The position numbers and the translations under genes were made by a program. A DNA stretch of 64,000 bases, from positions 87,034,472 to 87,098,471 of the forward strand of contig CM060707.1 of the NCBI GenBank assembly GCA_030686995.1, in the 5' to 3' direction. Shown here piece by piece: positions 45,042-62,975 of this stretch (positions are counted from its first letter, which is position 1; each line of letters starts with the position of its first letter). Source of the stretch: Artemisia argyi (taxonomy: Eukaryota; Streptophyta; Magnoliopsida; Asterales; Asteraceae). Under the pieces are notes generated by a model. The model made no database searches and was not told the origin of the DNA. It saw only the letters and a program-made list of their open reading frames with translations.

Positions 45042-45567
45042 GTAAGCATTTGATCTTGCTAAGGTCTTTATGTGATTATCACGGCTTTACACTTGGTTTT
45101 TGATTTTTTGTGAAGGTCTTTGTTTCATAAGCAAGATCGTGCTTATCATGCAAACCTGGCCGTCTTCTCAAGCACATGGACATGACTCAGAATTTTGATT
45201 GTTCACAATTACAGGTCAAACTTTATCCGTCCACATTCTTTTCTTTTTCTTGTTTTGTTATTTTCTTCTTTCACCTGCCATGCTTTTACTTCTTTCAAGC
45301 TCTTTTATTTGGTTGGACATATGAGTAATTATGTTGAAATTATCGTGTTGATCATGTGTAAGAATAGGATCATAGGTGGCAAAATGGGTGCGTAATGGGT
45401 CAAAAAGTCATGCTTGTCCCTCTTGATTAGAAGCTAGATATGTTATGGAGCTTCATAAAGGCACATTTGAATTCAAGAATTCTTGTTTTACTTTCAAGCT
45501 GCAAGCAGGTAGCTTTTTAATTTATACTTTACGTGAAATGATCAATTGAAAGAGGTCTAGAGGTACA

Positions 45568-45665
45568 TAATGAAACAGTTTGTTGAGCAACGATCAGTTC
45601 TTTTTTCAACAGATGTGTCTGCAAGAGGTCTAGATTTCAACAAGGGGGTCGATTGGGTTGTTTAG
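45568..45665 (+). pseudogene. captured DEAD-box RNA helicase fragment (RH32/DBP4-like)
   Basis: The frame reads MKQFVEQRSVLFSTDVSARG, LDFNKGVDWVV, then a stop. TDV-x-ARGLDF is helicase motif V. The following NK-x-VDWVVQ is, from memory, typical of the RH32/DBP4/DDX10 branch, whose members act in ribosome biogenesis. The next residue should be Gln but is a stop codon. About 32 residues, non-functional. Confidence 0.7.
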
Positions 45666-45904
45666 GTAAACTAAACATTTCAGTAGAGGTTTCAAGACAG
45701 ATGGGTTGAGTAACGGGTCACGGTTTACCAGATTATTGTTTGGAGATACCCTACTATGTACAAAAGTTACTACTACTAAGAGATTAAGAATGCTTGAAGT
45801 TAATACTGCTAGTGTATTAGTTACAACTGTTAGTTATAATTTAGTACTGTTGGTTCATATAGTTAGTACTGCTTATCTGATATGTATTGTAAGCCGACTA
45901 GGAC

Positions 45905-46744
45905 TCATTTTTTTTTAAATGTGACTAAAAGATGCATACAGTCACACTTATTAACACGTTTGGTCATTGTTTGCTTAATTCGTTGTGTGACTAAATATTA
46001 TAAAAGGCTACACAAAAAAAATTCATGTATCAATTGGATGATCAATAGTCACACAAAATATACATTTCTTTACTTTAAACAACATATGGTCACACTTATT
46101 AACATTTTTTGCCACTTTATGCTTAATTGTATGTGACTAAATACCCAAAACAAAGATGCTTTGTGTGACTAAATATTGGCCACACAAACAAAAAATTAAT
46201 GTGTCCATTGGATGAACAATAGTCACACATAATACACATTTCTTCACTTTAAACAACATATGGTCACACTTATTAACATTTTTTGCCACTTTTTTTATTT
46301 TTAAATTGTATGTGACTAACTCAAAAAAAAAACAATACTTGTTGTGTGACTAAATCATCACAAGCGTCACATTTATTATATATTCATGTGGCCACAGGAC
46401 GGGAAATAGTCACACATAATACACATTTACTTGAATAAATCATCTCAAATGTCACATATATTATATATTTATGTGGCTAAAGGATGAACAATAGTTACTC
46501 TCAAAAAACATTCGTGTGACTATAAAGTGTTTACGGTCACTGATAATGACTAATCCAACAAAACTGGTGCCTAATTTGTCACACATATTCAGGGTTTTGG
46601 TCACATTTTTTGGATGGAAAAGGCCACGAAGTCAACATTGTGACCATATGCCACCTACGGTGGCGGGACCTTTAGTGACATACAATGGAAAAAAAACGTG
46701 TTTGACTATATGCATATCGTCACACATCTTTGGCGTGACCAATA
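45905..46744. repeat. CACTA right subterminal repeats
   Basis: About 840 bp with repeated gtgtgactaaat, gtcacactta and atagtcacaca words. A larger unit of about 180 bp is duplicated (46011-46135 compared with 46185-46320). Same motif as the left side. Confidence 0.88.
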
Positions 46745-46762
46745 GCAGTTTTTGTACCAGTG
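46745..46762 (-). repeat. CACTA right terminal inverted repeat
   Basis: gcagtttttgtaccagtg, the inverse of CACTGGTACAAAAACTGC; followed by TSD agg. Confidence 0.9.
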
Positions 46763-47193
46763 AGGGTTTTGTCCTTAAGGGACTTGTACCTAAGTTCTAA
46801 GGGGTTGTACTAGGGTTTAGGGAAGCTAAGATATCCTAAAGTTGCTAAGGTAACTCATACATAAGCCTTGAACACTTTCAAACTAGTTTAGATAAGAAAT
46901 TAGGGTTTTAGAAATAACCGTAAACACTTAGGGCTTGATTAGGGTTTATTTTGGTATTGTGATATATATAGTATGTAAGAGTGATAGATTACTTATTATG
47001 GTGATGTTGTGATCTTAGACTTGACATACTAGGAGTTTATATGATGTGATTGTAAAGATTTTTGGCTTAGGTGGATACGTGAGCAGGTCTAGAGAGTCAT
47101 GTATGTAATGAAAAGCAAAAATTTACCTGTGAAAATACCTGAGATAGGTATTGTGGTGGACATGATATTGATGAAATTTTATGGGTGGTTACA
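46763..47193 (-). repeat. W left LTR, segment c
   Basis: Matches 51425-51859 closely and ends GGGTGGTTACA. Confidence 0.9.
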
Positions 47194-47207
47194 GTCTTAC
47201 CCCTAAG
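47194..47207 (-). other. likely polypurine tract of W
   Basis: Minus strand cttaggggtaagac directly before TGTAACC. It supports minus orientation for W. Confidence 0.55.
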
Positions 47208-48009
47208 AGAAAATCTCTTCCTGAGATTTAGTTGAACGTAGGAGTTGTGGAAGAACGAGTTTACTATTTGAGAGAAGAAAAGGTGATATGGACGAAAGAA
47301 AGGAATTGTTTTGTACGAACGGATTAGGAAATGTTTGTACATGTGCCAAATACTTAGACTTATTCATTTATATCTCATCACTCACAAGTAGAGGCATCCC
47401 AATTCTTGTAAGCAAGAGCTTATAAATTCATGGTCCGTTGATTTACAATTTTCTTATCAAAATGAAAGAGCGTCCTGATTCATTTTTATAAGATGATTAT
47501 AAACCATCCTTAAGTAGTATCGACGGAAAATGGAGAGAGTTAACCACACTTAAGGAAATGTGGTACGGGAATGTTTTGAGATAGTAGACAAGTGTTTTGA
47601 CTCGGAATTTAGAAACTTGATGGGATTGACCCATGAAGTTGAGAAAACATTGTGGAACTTACAATGTTTTATTAGAACTTGTGGGTTATGGGCCCACTGG
47701 CTAGGGAGTTTTATCAATGTTTTAGCCATGTTGGTAGCTCGGGTTTCCTAGTTCTACAGTCATCCTGTTAGCAACTAGTTACCTGATTGCATATCGTGTC
47801 ACGGCTAGAGTGACGAACGTTGACGATCTCATTCTTGCAACTTTTGAAAGGCGAGATGATATAATATCATAGTCGAACATAATGAGGATTAAAGTTCGAC
47901 ATAGATATTCTTACAAGTTCTAACTAATAGAATCTTGTGAAATGACGAGAAAGTTAGGAGTACAAGTTCTAACACTTAGAACGTTGTAGGATGACGGAGG
48001 GAGAGAGTA

Positions 48010-48340
48010 TAAGGGTAGGGTAAGATAGGGTGGAGAATGGAAAAAAAATGGGATGATGTGATAGAAAAGAATGAAAGAGTAAGAAAGAACAAAAGGGAAT
48101 AGTAGAAAAGAACGGAGGAGTGGGAAAGAACGAAAAGGGTAGGATTAAACGGAAGAGAATGTGTGGGAAAGAATGAATGAGTGGGATTAAACGGAAGAGT
48201 AAGAAAGGACGGGAAAATAGGATTAAATGGTAGAGTGGAAAAGAAAAGGAGAATAGGATTAAATGGTAGAGTGGGAAAAAATGGGAGAATAGGATTAAAC
48301 GGTAGAGTGGGAAAGATGGGAGAATAGGATACCTGGGAGA
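48010..48340 (+). repeat. purine-rich tandem array, unit about 36 bp
   Basis: About eight diverged units of aggattaaac/tggtagagtgggaaa.a.gggagaat. One strand is almost pure purine over 330 bp. Confidence 0.85.
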
Positions 48341-48348
48341 ACGGAATC

Positions 48349-48804
48349 CTAACAAGGATAAGATTTACTAGATTCCTTCGAAGTTTGTTTCCCATTTAAA
48401 GGTCTCAGTAGAATCCATAATGAATTATCTAGTTTCCTATAGATAGACTTAAAATCTAGGGAAGGTATATTTGACCTAACCGGTGAAGATGATCCTAAAG
48501 AAAAGGAGGGACTAATCGGGGAAGAAGATCCTATAGAGGAAGGAGGGCTAGAGGGAGGAAAGGTTTCTATGGCTAAGGGTTTAATAGAAGTATCACTATT
48601 CCTAGGCGAGGTTTCTTGCTTAGTTCTTTGGTTAAGTTTTTCTATCTTATATCCTAGGTACTTATAACCGGATAAGGTAATATCCATAATATTCTTCCAA
48701 GGTAGAATCCTAATACGGGACATGTAACTTAAGAAACTAGGTATAGGTAAACTAAAATTTCCTAACGGCTTATTCTTAGATCTATATGGTGAAAACCTTA
48801 ACAA
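48349..48804 (-). CDS. W-encoded frame of unknown function (151 codons)
   Basis: Begins MLRFSPYRSKNKPLG and has a Ser/Pro-rich second half. I recognise no family. It lies in the same strand and spacing as the longer W frame and may be a continuation of it after decay. No splice signals or conserved motif were found, so it may be chance. Confidence 0.3.
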   Translation of the reverse strand: MLRFSPYRSKNKPLGNFSLPIPSFLSYMSRIRILPWKNIMDITLSGYKYLGYKIEKLNQRTKQETSPRNSDTSIKPLAIETFPPSSPPSSIGSSSPISPSFSLGSSSPVRSNIPSLDFKSIYRKLDNSLWILLRPLNGKQTSKESSKSYPC

Positions 48805-50391
48805 GTGCCCGTATATAACTAAACTATGTATAAAAACTTATGATTCTAGGTCAATAACCTATTAATATAATCCTTTAGTGTTTCCAAATTGCTCCTAAAG
48901 ATTCCTTTCATCTAATCTTAATAACTAACTCTAATATCCTCGATATTTATTAATGTGAAAATCCTAACATAAGCTAAATTCATCTAATTGTAATGTCTTT
49001 CTTATTTCCTACGAGCAGGGTATTAATTTTTCTCTAGTTCGGTTTAAAATTTTTAATCTTACTTTCTATTTTCTCGATAATTTCTTAGAGATATCCTATC
49101 TAGGTTATTCAAGGTATTTTCTATCTATTCTTATGTTTTTCTAAGGGTGTCCTATTCAAATTATTTCTAACCTCGAATATGGGAAACCTAGAGAGTGTAA
49201 TACGGGTTTCACTAAAAGGGGAAACCACTTTGGGAATCATAGTAATCTAAGGGAGTAGGAAGTAAAGAGAGAAGGATAGGAATATGCTTGTATATAACAG
49301 TTATATACTTGCATATAGGAATAGTTAGGGAAGGGTTCTCTAACTAGGGCAACTAAAGGTTCCGGAGAAGTGAGAATTAGAGGCGAGGGAAAATAGTTTA
49401 CTGATTTCGGAATGAATTCAGATCGTCATGATGTAGAATAAAGATTATCATCATTAGCATCATATGAAATGATAGGGGAAGTGATTTAAGGAGTTTAAGG
49501 TTTCTAGAGGGTGTAAGGAAATGGAGTACTGGAAAGTTATAGTACATGACATATAAGGTCATGAAACAATAAGGAATGAAATCACAACCGCATAAGGTCA
49601 TAAATAACTTGTCATTCCCAAGTTTGACAAGTGTCAGTATTTATGCCATATGTCTCGTGCTTGGACTTGAAAGGATAGGGTTTATAAGGCAAAATGTCGG
49701 ATATGAAAGGGAGAAAATTTTTGGTGGGGAAGAATAATTATAGGGAGTGGATTTATTCCTCGGAGCCCACTTTATCAACACTTACTAAATACCTAAAGGG
49801 TAGTATCCTAGGTTTAACCTTATAATGCCTAAAGTTCAAAAATAATATTCCTAAAGAATATTTCTCTATCTTATAGGGTTTTGGGTTTTTGGATTAAGGT
49901 ATTGAAACTATCTAACCTAAATGCTTAGGGGTTATAAGTAATAGAACAAAACCTAAGGTAGATTATAACAAGTACCCAACTTGTTATGTTTCCTAAGGAC
50001 GGCTAATTTTCTAGGGTTCAGGATATCCTAAAGTAACCTAATAAGGGATGGTCGAGGAGTAGTGTTTCTATCCTAAGAAGTATTTAAGGATTCGTAACTA
50101 GGGTAAGGTATCGTAACTTATCTTATATTATAGGTATCTTATCTTATATACTCTATACCAAACTAGTACCATTATTTATAGTACATATCCTAAGGTGGAA
50201 TTCTAACTTAAGGCTATAACCAACACATGTGTACTATTTGATGATTTCTTCCTAAAATTTTCTAAAGCTTAAGAGTTAAGATCGGAAGGGCTTCCTATAT
50301 CTAATTGATGGAGGACCTGATTATCATCGATTATCTTTTCTAAAGTAGAAATCCTAAAGCGGGCAAAGGCAATCTTATTGTTATGTTTCAT

Positions 50392-51048
50392 TTATTCCTT
50401 TTGAATTTTAGAAATTTGGGTACGGGTTTGTCTAAGCTTAGTCTTAAATTCACTAAAATCCTGTTGGTTTTCTACTTGCCTATTACTATGACCTTCTTCT
50501 ATTATCTCTAGAAGGTCAATAGTAAGTTCATCTAAACTACTCAATATATTCTTAACCTGATCTTCCTGATGTTCTAAAGGTGTCCTATGGGAATCTCCTC
50601 CAACCTCAAATTTCCAAGATGAGGTAGGAAGATTTGTGGGAAAATAGGGAGGTGCTAAAGTATAGGGTCGTTTCCTATATAAACTAGGCTCATTACTAGG
50701 CAAGTGCAATAAAGGATGTGTGGGTCTCCTAGGAAACATTGATCCTTCGGGAATAAAGAATCCTTCAGGATCAAATGTTGGTGAGGGTAAAACAGTAGGA
50801 AAAGGAATAGGGGTTGGTGAGGGAATAGGTGGTGTATTAGCATATAATTCTCTTAAGTGTTTTAGGTGTGGGTCGTCTAGAAAAGGTGTAAAACCTAAAG
50901 GTGATGGTGTAACTATATTATTCCTAAAGTCGTCTAAAGAGTCAGGGAAAAGGTGTTTTGAGGAATAATCCAGTACATTCGGAGAGGGAAAAGCATTCTC
51001 CATATGTAAACTGGATGAGACGGGAGTAGGATAGCGGGGAGTAGACAT
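50392..51048 (-). CDS. W-encoded Gag-like or spacer protein, unknown family (218 codons)
   Basis: Starts MSTPRYPTPVSSSLH, 36 bases inside the point where the right LTR breaks off, i.e. where gag normally begins in minus orientation. The first 150 residues are Pro-rich with several PTP/PSP repeats; the last 60 are acidic and helical (VKNILSSLDELTIDLLEII, then a Lys/Gln-rich tail) and could form a coiled coil. No zinc knuckle or known Gag core is visible. It is the longest frame in W; function unknown. Confidence 0.45.
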   Translation of the reverse strand: MSTPRYPTPVSSSLHMENAFPSPNVLDYSSKHLFPDSLDDFRNNIVTPSPLGFTPFLDDPHLKHLRELYANTPPIPSPTPIPFPTVLPSPTFDPEGFFIPEGSMFPRRPTHPLLHLPSNEPSLYRKRPYTLAPPYFPTNLPTSSWKFEVGGDSHRTPLEHQEDQVKNILSSLDELTIDLLEIIEEGHSNRQVENQQDFSEFKTKLRQTRTQISKIQKE

Positions 51049-51083
51049 AACTATATAATAATAACATAAATCATTTAGTAGTT

Positions 51084-51859
51084 AAGCTAGAGGTGGTGAC
51101 AAGTAGGTGATGCACCTACTTGTAAGGTGGGTGCTAGGGTGCTTGGTGGTGACAAGGAGGAGGGTAAGGTGCTAGGGTGTGTGCTTGAGGTGTTTGAGGT
51201 GCTTAGGGTACTTAGTTTTAGGATTAGGGTTAACTTAGGTTTAGTTTAGGGCTTAATCTAGCTTAAGGTGTGATTAAGGTCTAGATTAGGGTTTAGTGCC
51301 TAGATTAGGGTCCTATTAGTGTTTAGTGACTAGGATTAAGACTTAGGAAGCTTATACTAAGTGGTGGTAGCTTATACTAAAGATTCGGGAAAGTTTTGAC
51401 CTAGTTTCGGGACTTAAATGACCTATTTAGGGTTTTGTGTTTAAGGGACTTGTACCTAAGTTCTAAGGGGTTGTACTAGGGTTTAGGGAAGCTAAGTTAT
51501 CCTAAAGTTTCTAAGGTAACTCATACATAAGCCTTGAACACTTTCAAACTAGTTTAGATACGAAATTAGGGTTTTAGAGATAACCGTAAAAACTTAGGGC
51601 TTGATTATGGTTTATTTTGGTATTGTGATAGATATAGTATGTAAGAGTGATATATTACTTATTATGGTGATGTTGTGATCTTAGACTTGACATACTAGGA
51701 ATTTATATGATGTGATTGTAAAGATTTTTGGCTTAGCTGGATACGTGAGCAGGTCTAGAGAGTCATGTATGTAATGAAAAGCAAAAATTTACCTGTGAAA
51801 ATACTTGAGATATGTATTGTGGTGGAATTGATATTGATTAAATTTTATGGGTGGTTACA
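51084..51859 (-). repeat. W right LTR, truncated (776 bp)
   Basis: Matches 16754-17079, 21300-21326 and 46763-47193 joined in that order, which proves the two insertions into the left LTR. About 2.35 kb of LTR and any PBS are missing. Confidence 0.92.
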
Positions 51860-51864
51860 TTGGT

Positions 51865-53346
51865 AAACCGTATGATTCAAAGTTTTCATTCAATAATTAA
51901 CTGTGTAGTTGTTTTGTTTTAAGTTTACATTGTTTGTCTAAGTTGTTATTTTAAAAGTCGTCATTTAAGATTAAAGTTTAACAAGCATTAAAAATATATT
52001 ATTAAGGGGTATTTTAGGGAAATCTTTCTACTCATGTTTAATCATTCTTAAGTTTTTCAGATTAATCATAAATGCTTTATAAGTAGTAGAGATATGAAAA
52101 CCCACGTTTGCCCAAATCGAAGAATCCAATTAACCAATGATAGGGCTCAATTTTGCAATTGAGCCTTCTCATTGGCCAATTGAGAAATCATGCCAGAAAA
52201 AATAGGGTCAATGACAAGGCTCCCCAAATATAGATGTGTCAAAACTAAAAAAAATATATATATACAAAAAATAAAACCGAGGACTGACCCGACACACCCG
52301 AGGTAAGACCAGCCCTACTTGAGTAGACATCAGTCCGGTCTCAGACCGGTCTCGGTCTTTATAAATTAGTGTTCTCGGTCATTGGTCCGGTCCGGTCTTA
52401 GTTCGATGCTCAGCCTTAACATAAACTGTCCCAAGTCTCCTACTCACATACAAGTACTCATCTCTTCCAAAATTGGAAGAAAATGTAATAATCAACCAAT
52501 GAATCATTTTAACAACTTTTAAAACTGTTTAGAGCCTTAATAACAAAAAAAATCAAATTTAAAAACTCTTTGCATGCATGTATGTAAAGACTTAATCAAT
52601 AACAAATCAAGAGTTTAAGTGCAAGATTCACCATGATACCTTCTTACACCAACCAATACCTTTTCTACTCGAAATAAATGGAAGGCAGGACTATATGTTT
52701 TGAAATTTTTGATGATGGTAAACAAGCTTCTTTGATGGGAAATGATGGATGCAAGTTGTGAAGGAGGGTGGTGTGGATGTAAGGAAGGTTGTGTGGTGTG
52801 TATGTGACTTGTAGATAGATTTTTGTAGTGGCTGTCGATTTCAAGAGAGGAGAGGGGGAGGTTTGTGTGTGAAAATGAGAAGAGAGAATGAGGAGGTAGA
52901 GTATTTAGGGTTGGAGTGTGTGTGTGTTATGGGGAAGATAAATTGAAACAGTTTTGTTTTATGGGGAATGGTTGTTTTGGGGGTTGTTTGGCTGGTTTTA
53001 AGATGGGGAGAAAAAAAGGGGAGTTTTCAAAATTTGTGTTTGTATTATACATAAAAATGTCTTGAGTCAAGACCGCAAATAAATAATCGTATAGGTGCAT
53101 TATCGGGTTATGCTTAGAAGGACGTACACACATAAAAATGGATTATGTTCTTAAGTATGGGTGACACTAAGTATTTTAAAGCGTCTAAGCGTAGGTACAT
53201 TCATAACGTGAAGGTGCCTAAAGTAAATGAATTCATTGTGCAAGAATGACCCAACTATTATGAGACTAGTCTTAACGAACAAAGTTTTAGGCAAATACGT
53301 TTTAAATTACTAACGGTTACTAACCTGAGTTTTGACGGTTGTCACA
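51865..53346 (-). repeat. probable gypsy LTR remnant
   Basis: On the minus strand TGTGACAACCGTCAAAAC begins directly after the stop codon of a gypsy pol remnant, with aggggataa as polypurine tract. LTR-like sequence runs left for at least several hundred bases, with a possible TATA-like ctaaatac near 52900. The far end was not found, so the left limit is a guess. Confidence 0.4.
52126..52183. repeat. nested inverted repeat (58 bp)
   Basis: Inner stem GGCTCAATT/AATTGAGCC around TTGC; outer stem caattaaccaatga/tcattggccaattg. It could extrude as a cruciform. Confidence 0.8.
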
Positions 53347-53690
53347 TTATCCCCTAGTTGTAAGAATTTTGTCCAGAAGTTCAGCTGGTTCTACTGTTGA
53401 ATTTTTCCCACTGAACAAGTATGGGTATTTGGTTTTCATATGATTTTCCCGCTCCCAGGTAAATTCTGCCTCTTGCTTTAAGTTCCATCGAACCTTGACG
53501 ATTGGAATCTTGCTCCGTTTCAATTTCTTTATTTCATGATCCATGATTTCAACGAGTACTTATATGAAGCATAAGTTATTGTCTATCTTGATTTCGTCTA
53601 GTAGGCACATGCAAGTTTGCATGTGTCAGACATTTCTTTAGATTTGACACGTGAAACGTATCATGGATGATCTGTTCTCTATTTTAACAT
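53347..53690 (-). pseudogene. 3' end of a Ty3/gypsy pol, frameshifted remnant
   Basis: Minus strand, first part: IIHDTFHVSNLKKCLTHANL (from about 53690), then, in another frame, EIKKLKRSKIPIVKVRWNLK and EFTWERENHMKTKYPYLF. These are the C-terminal end of gypsy pol in several plant lineages, after integrase. A frameshift and stops lie between the parts. The stop at 53347-53349 abuts an LTR start. Confidence 0.8.
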
Positions 53691-55140
53691 TGCCAACTCA
53701 CATGTCTTACACATTCTTATAATGTGTCACTTCATTTGCTTCTCCTACACACTTCCCTCTCACAATCTCTAACTAATTTGAATTTGAAATTCAAATTACA
53801 CCTCTCATATAACTCACCTATGACACACTCACACACACGCACTAACCATTCCTATCAAAGTTTAACTTTTCCAACTCACTTCCCTTACACACTCTTACTA
53901 CTCTCTTACAAACACATTCACTTACACACTCAAGCCTCTCACATCATACAACTCATCTCTCTAACAACTAGTTTTTGAATTTGAAACTTGAATTTCAAAA
54001 TTTGGAGGTAAGATAATAACCAACCCTTGGGGAGTACACAAAGTTATTACCTAACACACAATGTCTAATGGTTTTTCTCATTCTCTTTGAAATTGGACTA
54101 AAACCCTAACTATCTAGTTTTTACTTCACAAAAAAAATTTATACACCAAAACCTAGGCTAAATGAGTTGGTTGACCTTATCACACTTTAAGTGTTGGAAT
54201 GTTATTGGAAAGATCAAGATGAAGTCAAATTGAGGGTTTAACAAGAATTGAGGACAAATAAACAAAACCGAGAAAAATCCCGGGTCTGGCCAGCGCGTTG
54301 GATGACGCGCTAGCGCATGCCCAACGCGTCAGGCTCGTCTGGGACTTTCTTGGTTTTGGTAACAAATACCCAACTAATTTCTTTTACATTCTTACTTCTT
54401 GCCAATCATTCTTTCTCTCTAAATTCTTTTCTCTCTAACCTCTAAGTTTACTATTTTATTGTGTTCTAACTTCTCATCTAATCATTAATTGAAAGAACAC
54501 TTCTTTCGCAGATGAAGCACTCTATCACTTAGTGATGTAACCACTTTTCTACCAATGTAGCCTGTTAGAAAAGAAAGATTTACTAGAACTTAATCTACTC
54601 TTGTGAATTGTGTCGAGGGTCTTCTTCTCTATACCTTTTTCTATTAGAATTAAGTCTCTAGGCTAGGCTAGGTTCTATCAAACAAACATACAAACACTTG
54701 TAATCACTTTGTAAGGTTGTGAAGTCTTGTATCTTGGTGATCAAACCTAGACCGGGGAAGGTCTAGCTGGGGTTTGATACTTCCGGTGGGAAAGTCTTTG
54801 TGGTCTTAGTGGAAAGTCGAATCATGAGAATTTTGTGGTGGTTCTTGAGGGCGAAATACCGTTGGAGTAGCTCTTCTTATTGAGCGCCGATTTTAGTGCA
54901 TATTGGTGGAGTGAAGTTGTAACTGTTTGTAATCCACCATAAGGATTATACTTAGCGAATAGTGTCGGTGTTGTGGATTTGTAACTCGACGTACGGATGG
55001 TATAAACCCCCATCACGAACTAGTATATATCGTCGTGTCTATCTCTTTACTATCTTCATATTCTGATTGTGGTTGTATTGTGCAAATCTACTTACTTGTT
55101 CTTGGAGACTTGTTGTTAAACTTCTAATAAGTCGAAAAAA
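53691..55140 (+). other. repeat-derived DNA, probable LTR fragment of unknown family
   Basis: Includes a GC-rich inverted motif with gcgcgttgg and ccaacgcgtc (54292-54330). A region from about 54480 on resembles the R-U5 part of plant LTRs (ggggaaggtctagctgggg, ttccggtgggaaag). No second copy or clear ends are in the window. No gene. Confidence 0.35.
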
Positions 55141-55179
55141 CCATTTTCTCTCCCTCTACAGTTCTACAATAATAATAAG

Positions 55180-55440
55180 TTTTAGTTATTTTTTTAGTAA
55201 ACTACAAAAAGTATCCGTGTGGTTTATGTTTTGGCACCTAATCATCCCTAGACATTAACTTAAATAACATATATATACCCTCACATGATATGCACGTGGA
55301 GTATTTAACGGGTAAAACTAATGATGTTAGTGGTGAGGGATGTATTCCGCCGAAACTCAGGGCTGATTAGTGCCAATAGTAACGGCTAGGGATGATTAGT
55401 GCCAAAAACTACAAACCATAGGGGTCTGTCTATAAATTAA
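55180..55440. mobile_element. MITE-like fold-back upstream of the SURP/G-patch gene
   Basis: Left arm with gtttatgttttggcacctaa and tcatccctag; right arm with ctagggatgattagtgccaa and aaccataggggtc. The arms are an imperfect inverted repeat of about 45 bp around a 130-bp centre. No TSD identified. Confidence 0.5.
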
Positions 55441-56050
55441 ATGATCCAAATGGTCAGCCAAATCACCCCCAATAACAGAAACATAAACACAAACACAAAC
55501 ACAAGTGCACAATTCAAATCAATCGCTTCTCTTGTTCGTTTTTCTCAATAAATAATAATAATAATAAGGTTCGTCTTTTTTTCTTAATCATTCATTAAAT
55601 ATCTCTCATCTTATTACCATTTCATACCTTAAAATTAGGGTTCATCAACAGATTAAGGATCATTTAATCTGTTTGTTATCAATTATATCGTTATAATTAT
55701 TATTCTTGTTCTTGTTATTTAATTGCGATAAACATAGTTACTTTCAAAATACATATCCAATTTTATTTTTTTTTAGCATCAAACCGGAACTGTGATCCAA
55801 CTTTGTGTAGGTAATTCGTGTCTGATAATTTTATATTCCCCAAGACAATTATGAAATAGAAGCTGTCTACAAATTTACGTTGACAAATAGTTTGATGTCA
55901 AGTTAGTTAGTTGTCACTATATATTTGGTTATGATTAATTTTGAGGCCCTTAATAAAATTCTCGCGTGTTTGATAATTTTTATTAACTGCATAGTTTTGT
56001 AAGCTTACTTGTCAAGCAGTGGTGTATCTAAACAGCTAAACGAACCTTTT

Positions 56051-62975
<6,925 letters not shown>

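Larger units (their letters stand above)
21327..46762. mobile_element. CACTA (En/Spm-type) transposon carrying host gene fragments
   Basis: Ends are CACTAGTACAAAACTG and, inverted at the right, CACTGGTACAAAAACTG, with TSD agg at 21324-21326 and 46763-46765. Both sides have dense subterminal gtgtgact/agtcacac repeats, the kind bound by CACTA transposase. No transposase gene was recognised, so the element is non-autonomous. Without the nested Y element (19.4 kb) its own DNA is about 6 kb, including pieces of at least five plant genes. It fits the Pack-CACTA description. Confidence 0.92.
47208..51083 (-). other. W internal region
   Basis: About 3.9 kb, AT-rich, with two minus-strand frames (listed separately), a purine-rich tandem array, and long stretches (48805-50391 in particular) with no frame of note. 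No protease, RT, RNase H or integrase motifs were found. Confidence 0.6.
14402..51859 (-). mobile_element. W: non-autonomous LTR retrotransposon, host of the whole nest
   Basis: The ends are TGTAACACACC and GGGTGGTTACA, flanked by ttggt at 14397-14401 and 51860-51864. The left LTR (about 3.1 kb after removing insertions) lies in three pieces: 14402-17079, 21300-21326, 46763-47193. The right LTR keeps only the matching last 776 bp. A purine-rich stretch on the minus strand beside 47193 and the minus-strand frames suggest minus orientation. No pol domain is seen, so it would have depended on a partner. W lies about 0.84 kb upstream of ATXR2. Confidence 0.85.

Noticed and set aside
47969..48395. 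Two Pro/Phe-repeat frames
   Set aside because: They are a tandem purine array read in two frames; both frames stay open because the repeat unit is a multiple of three.
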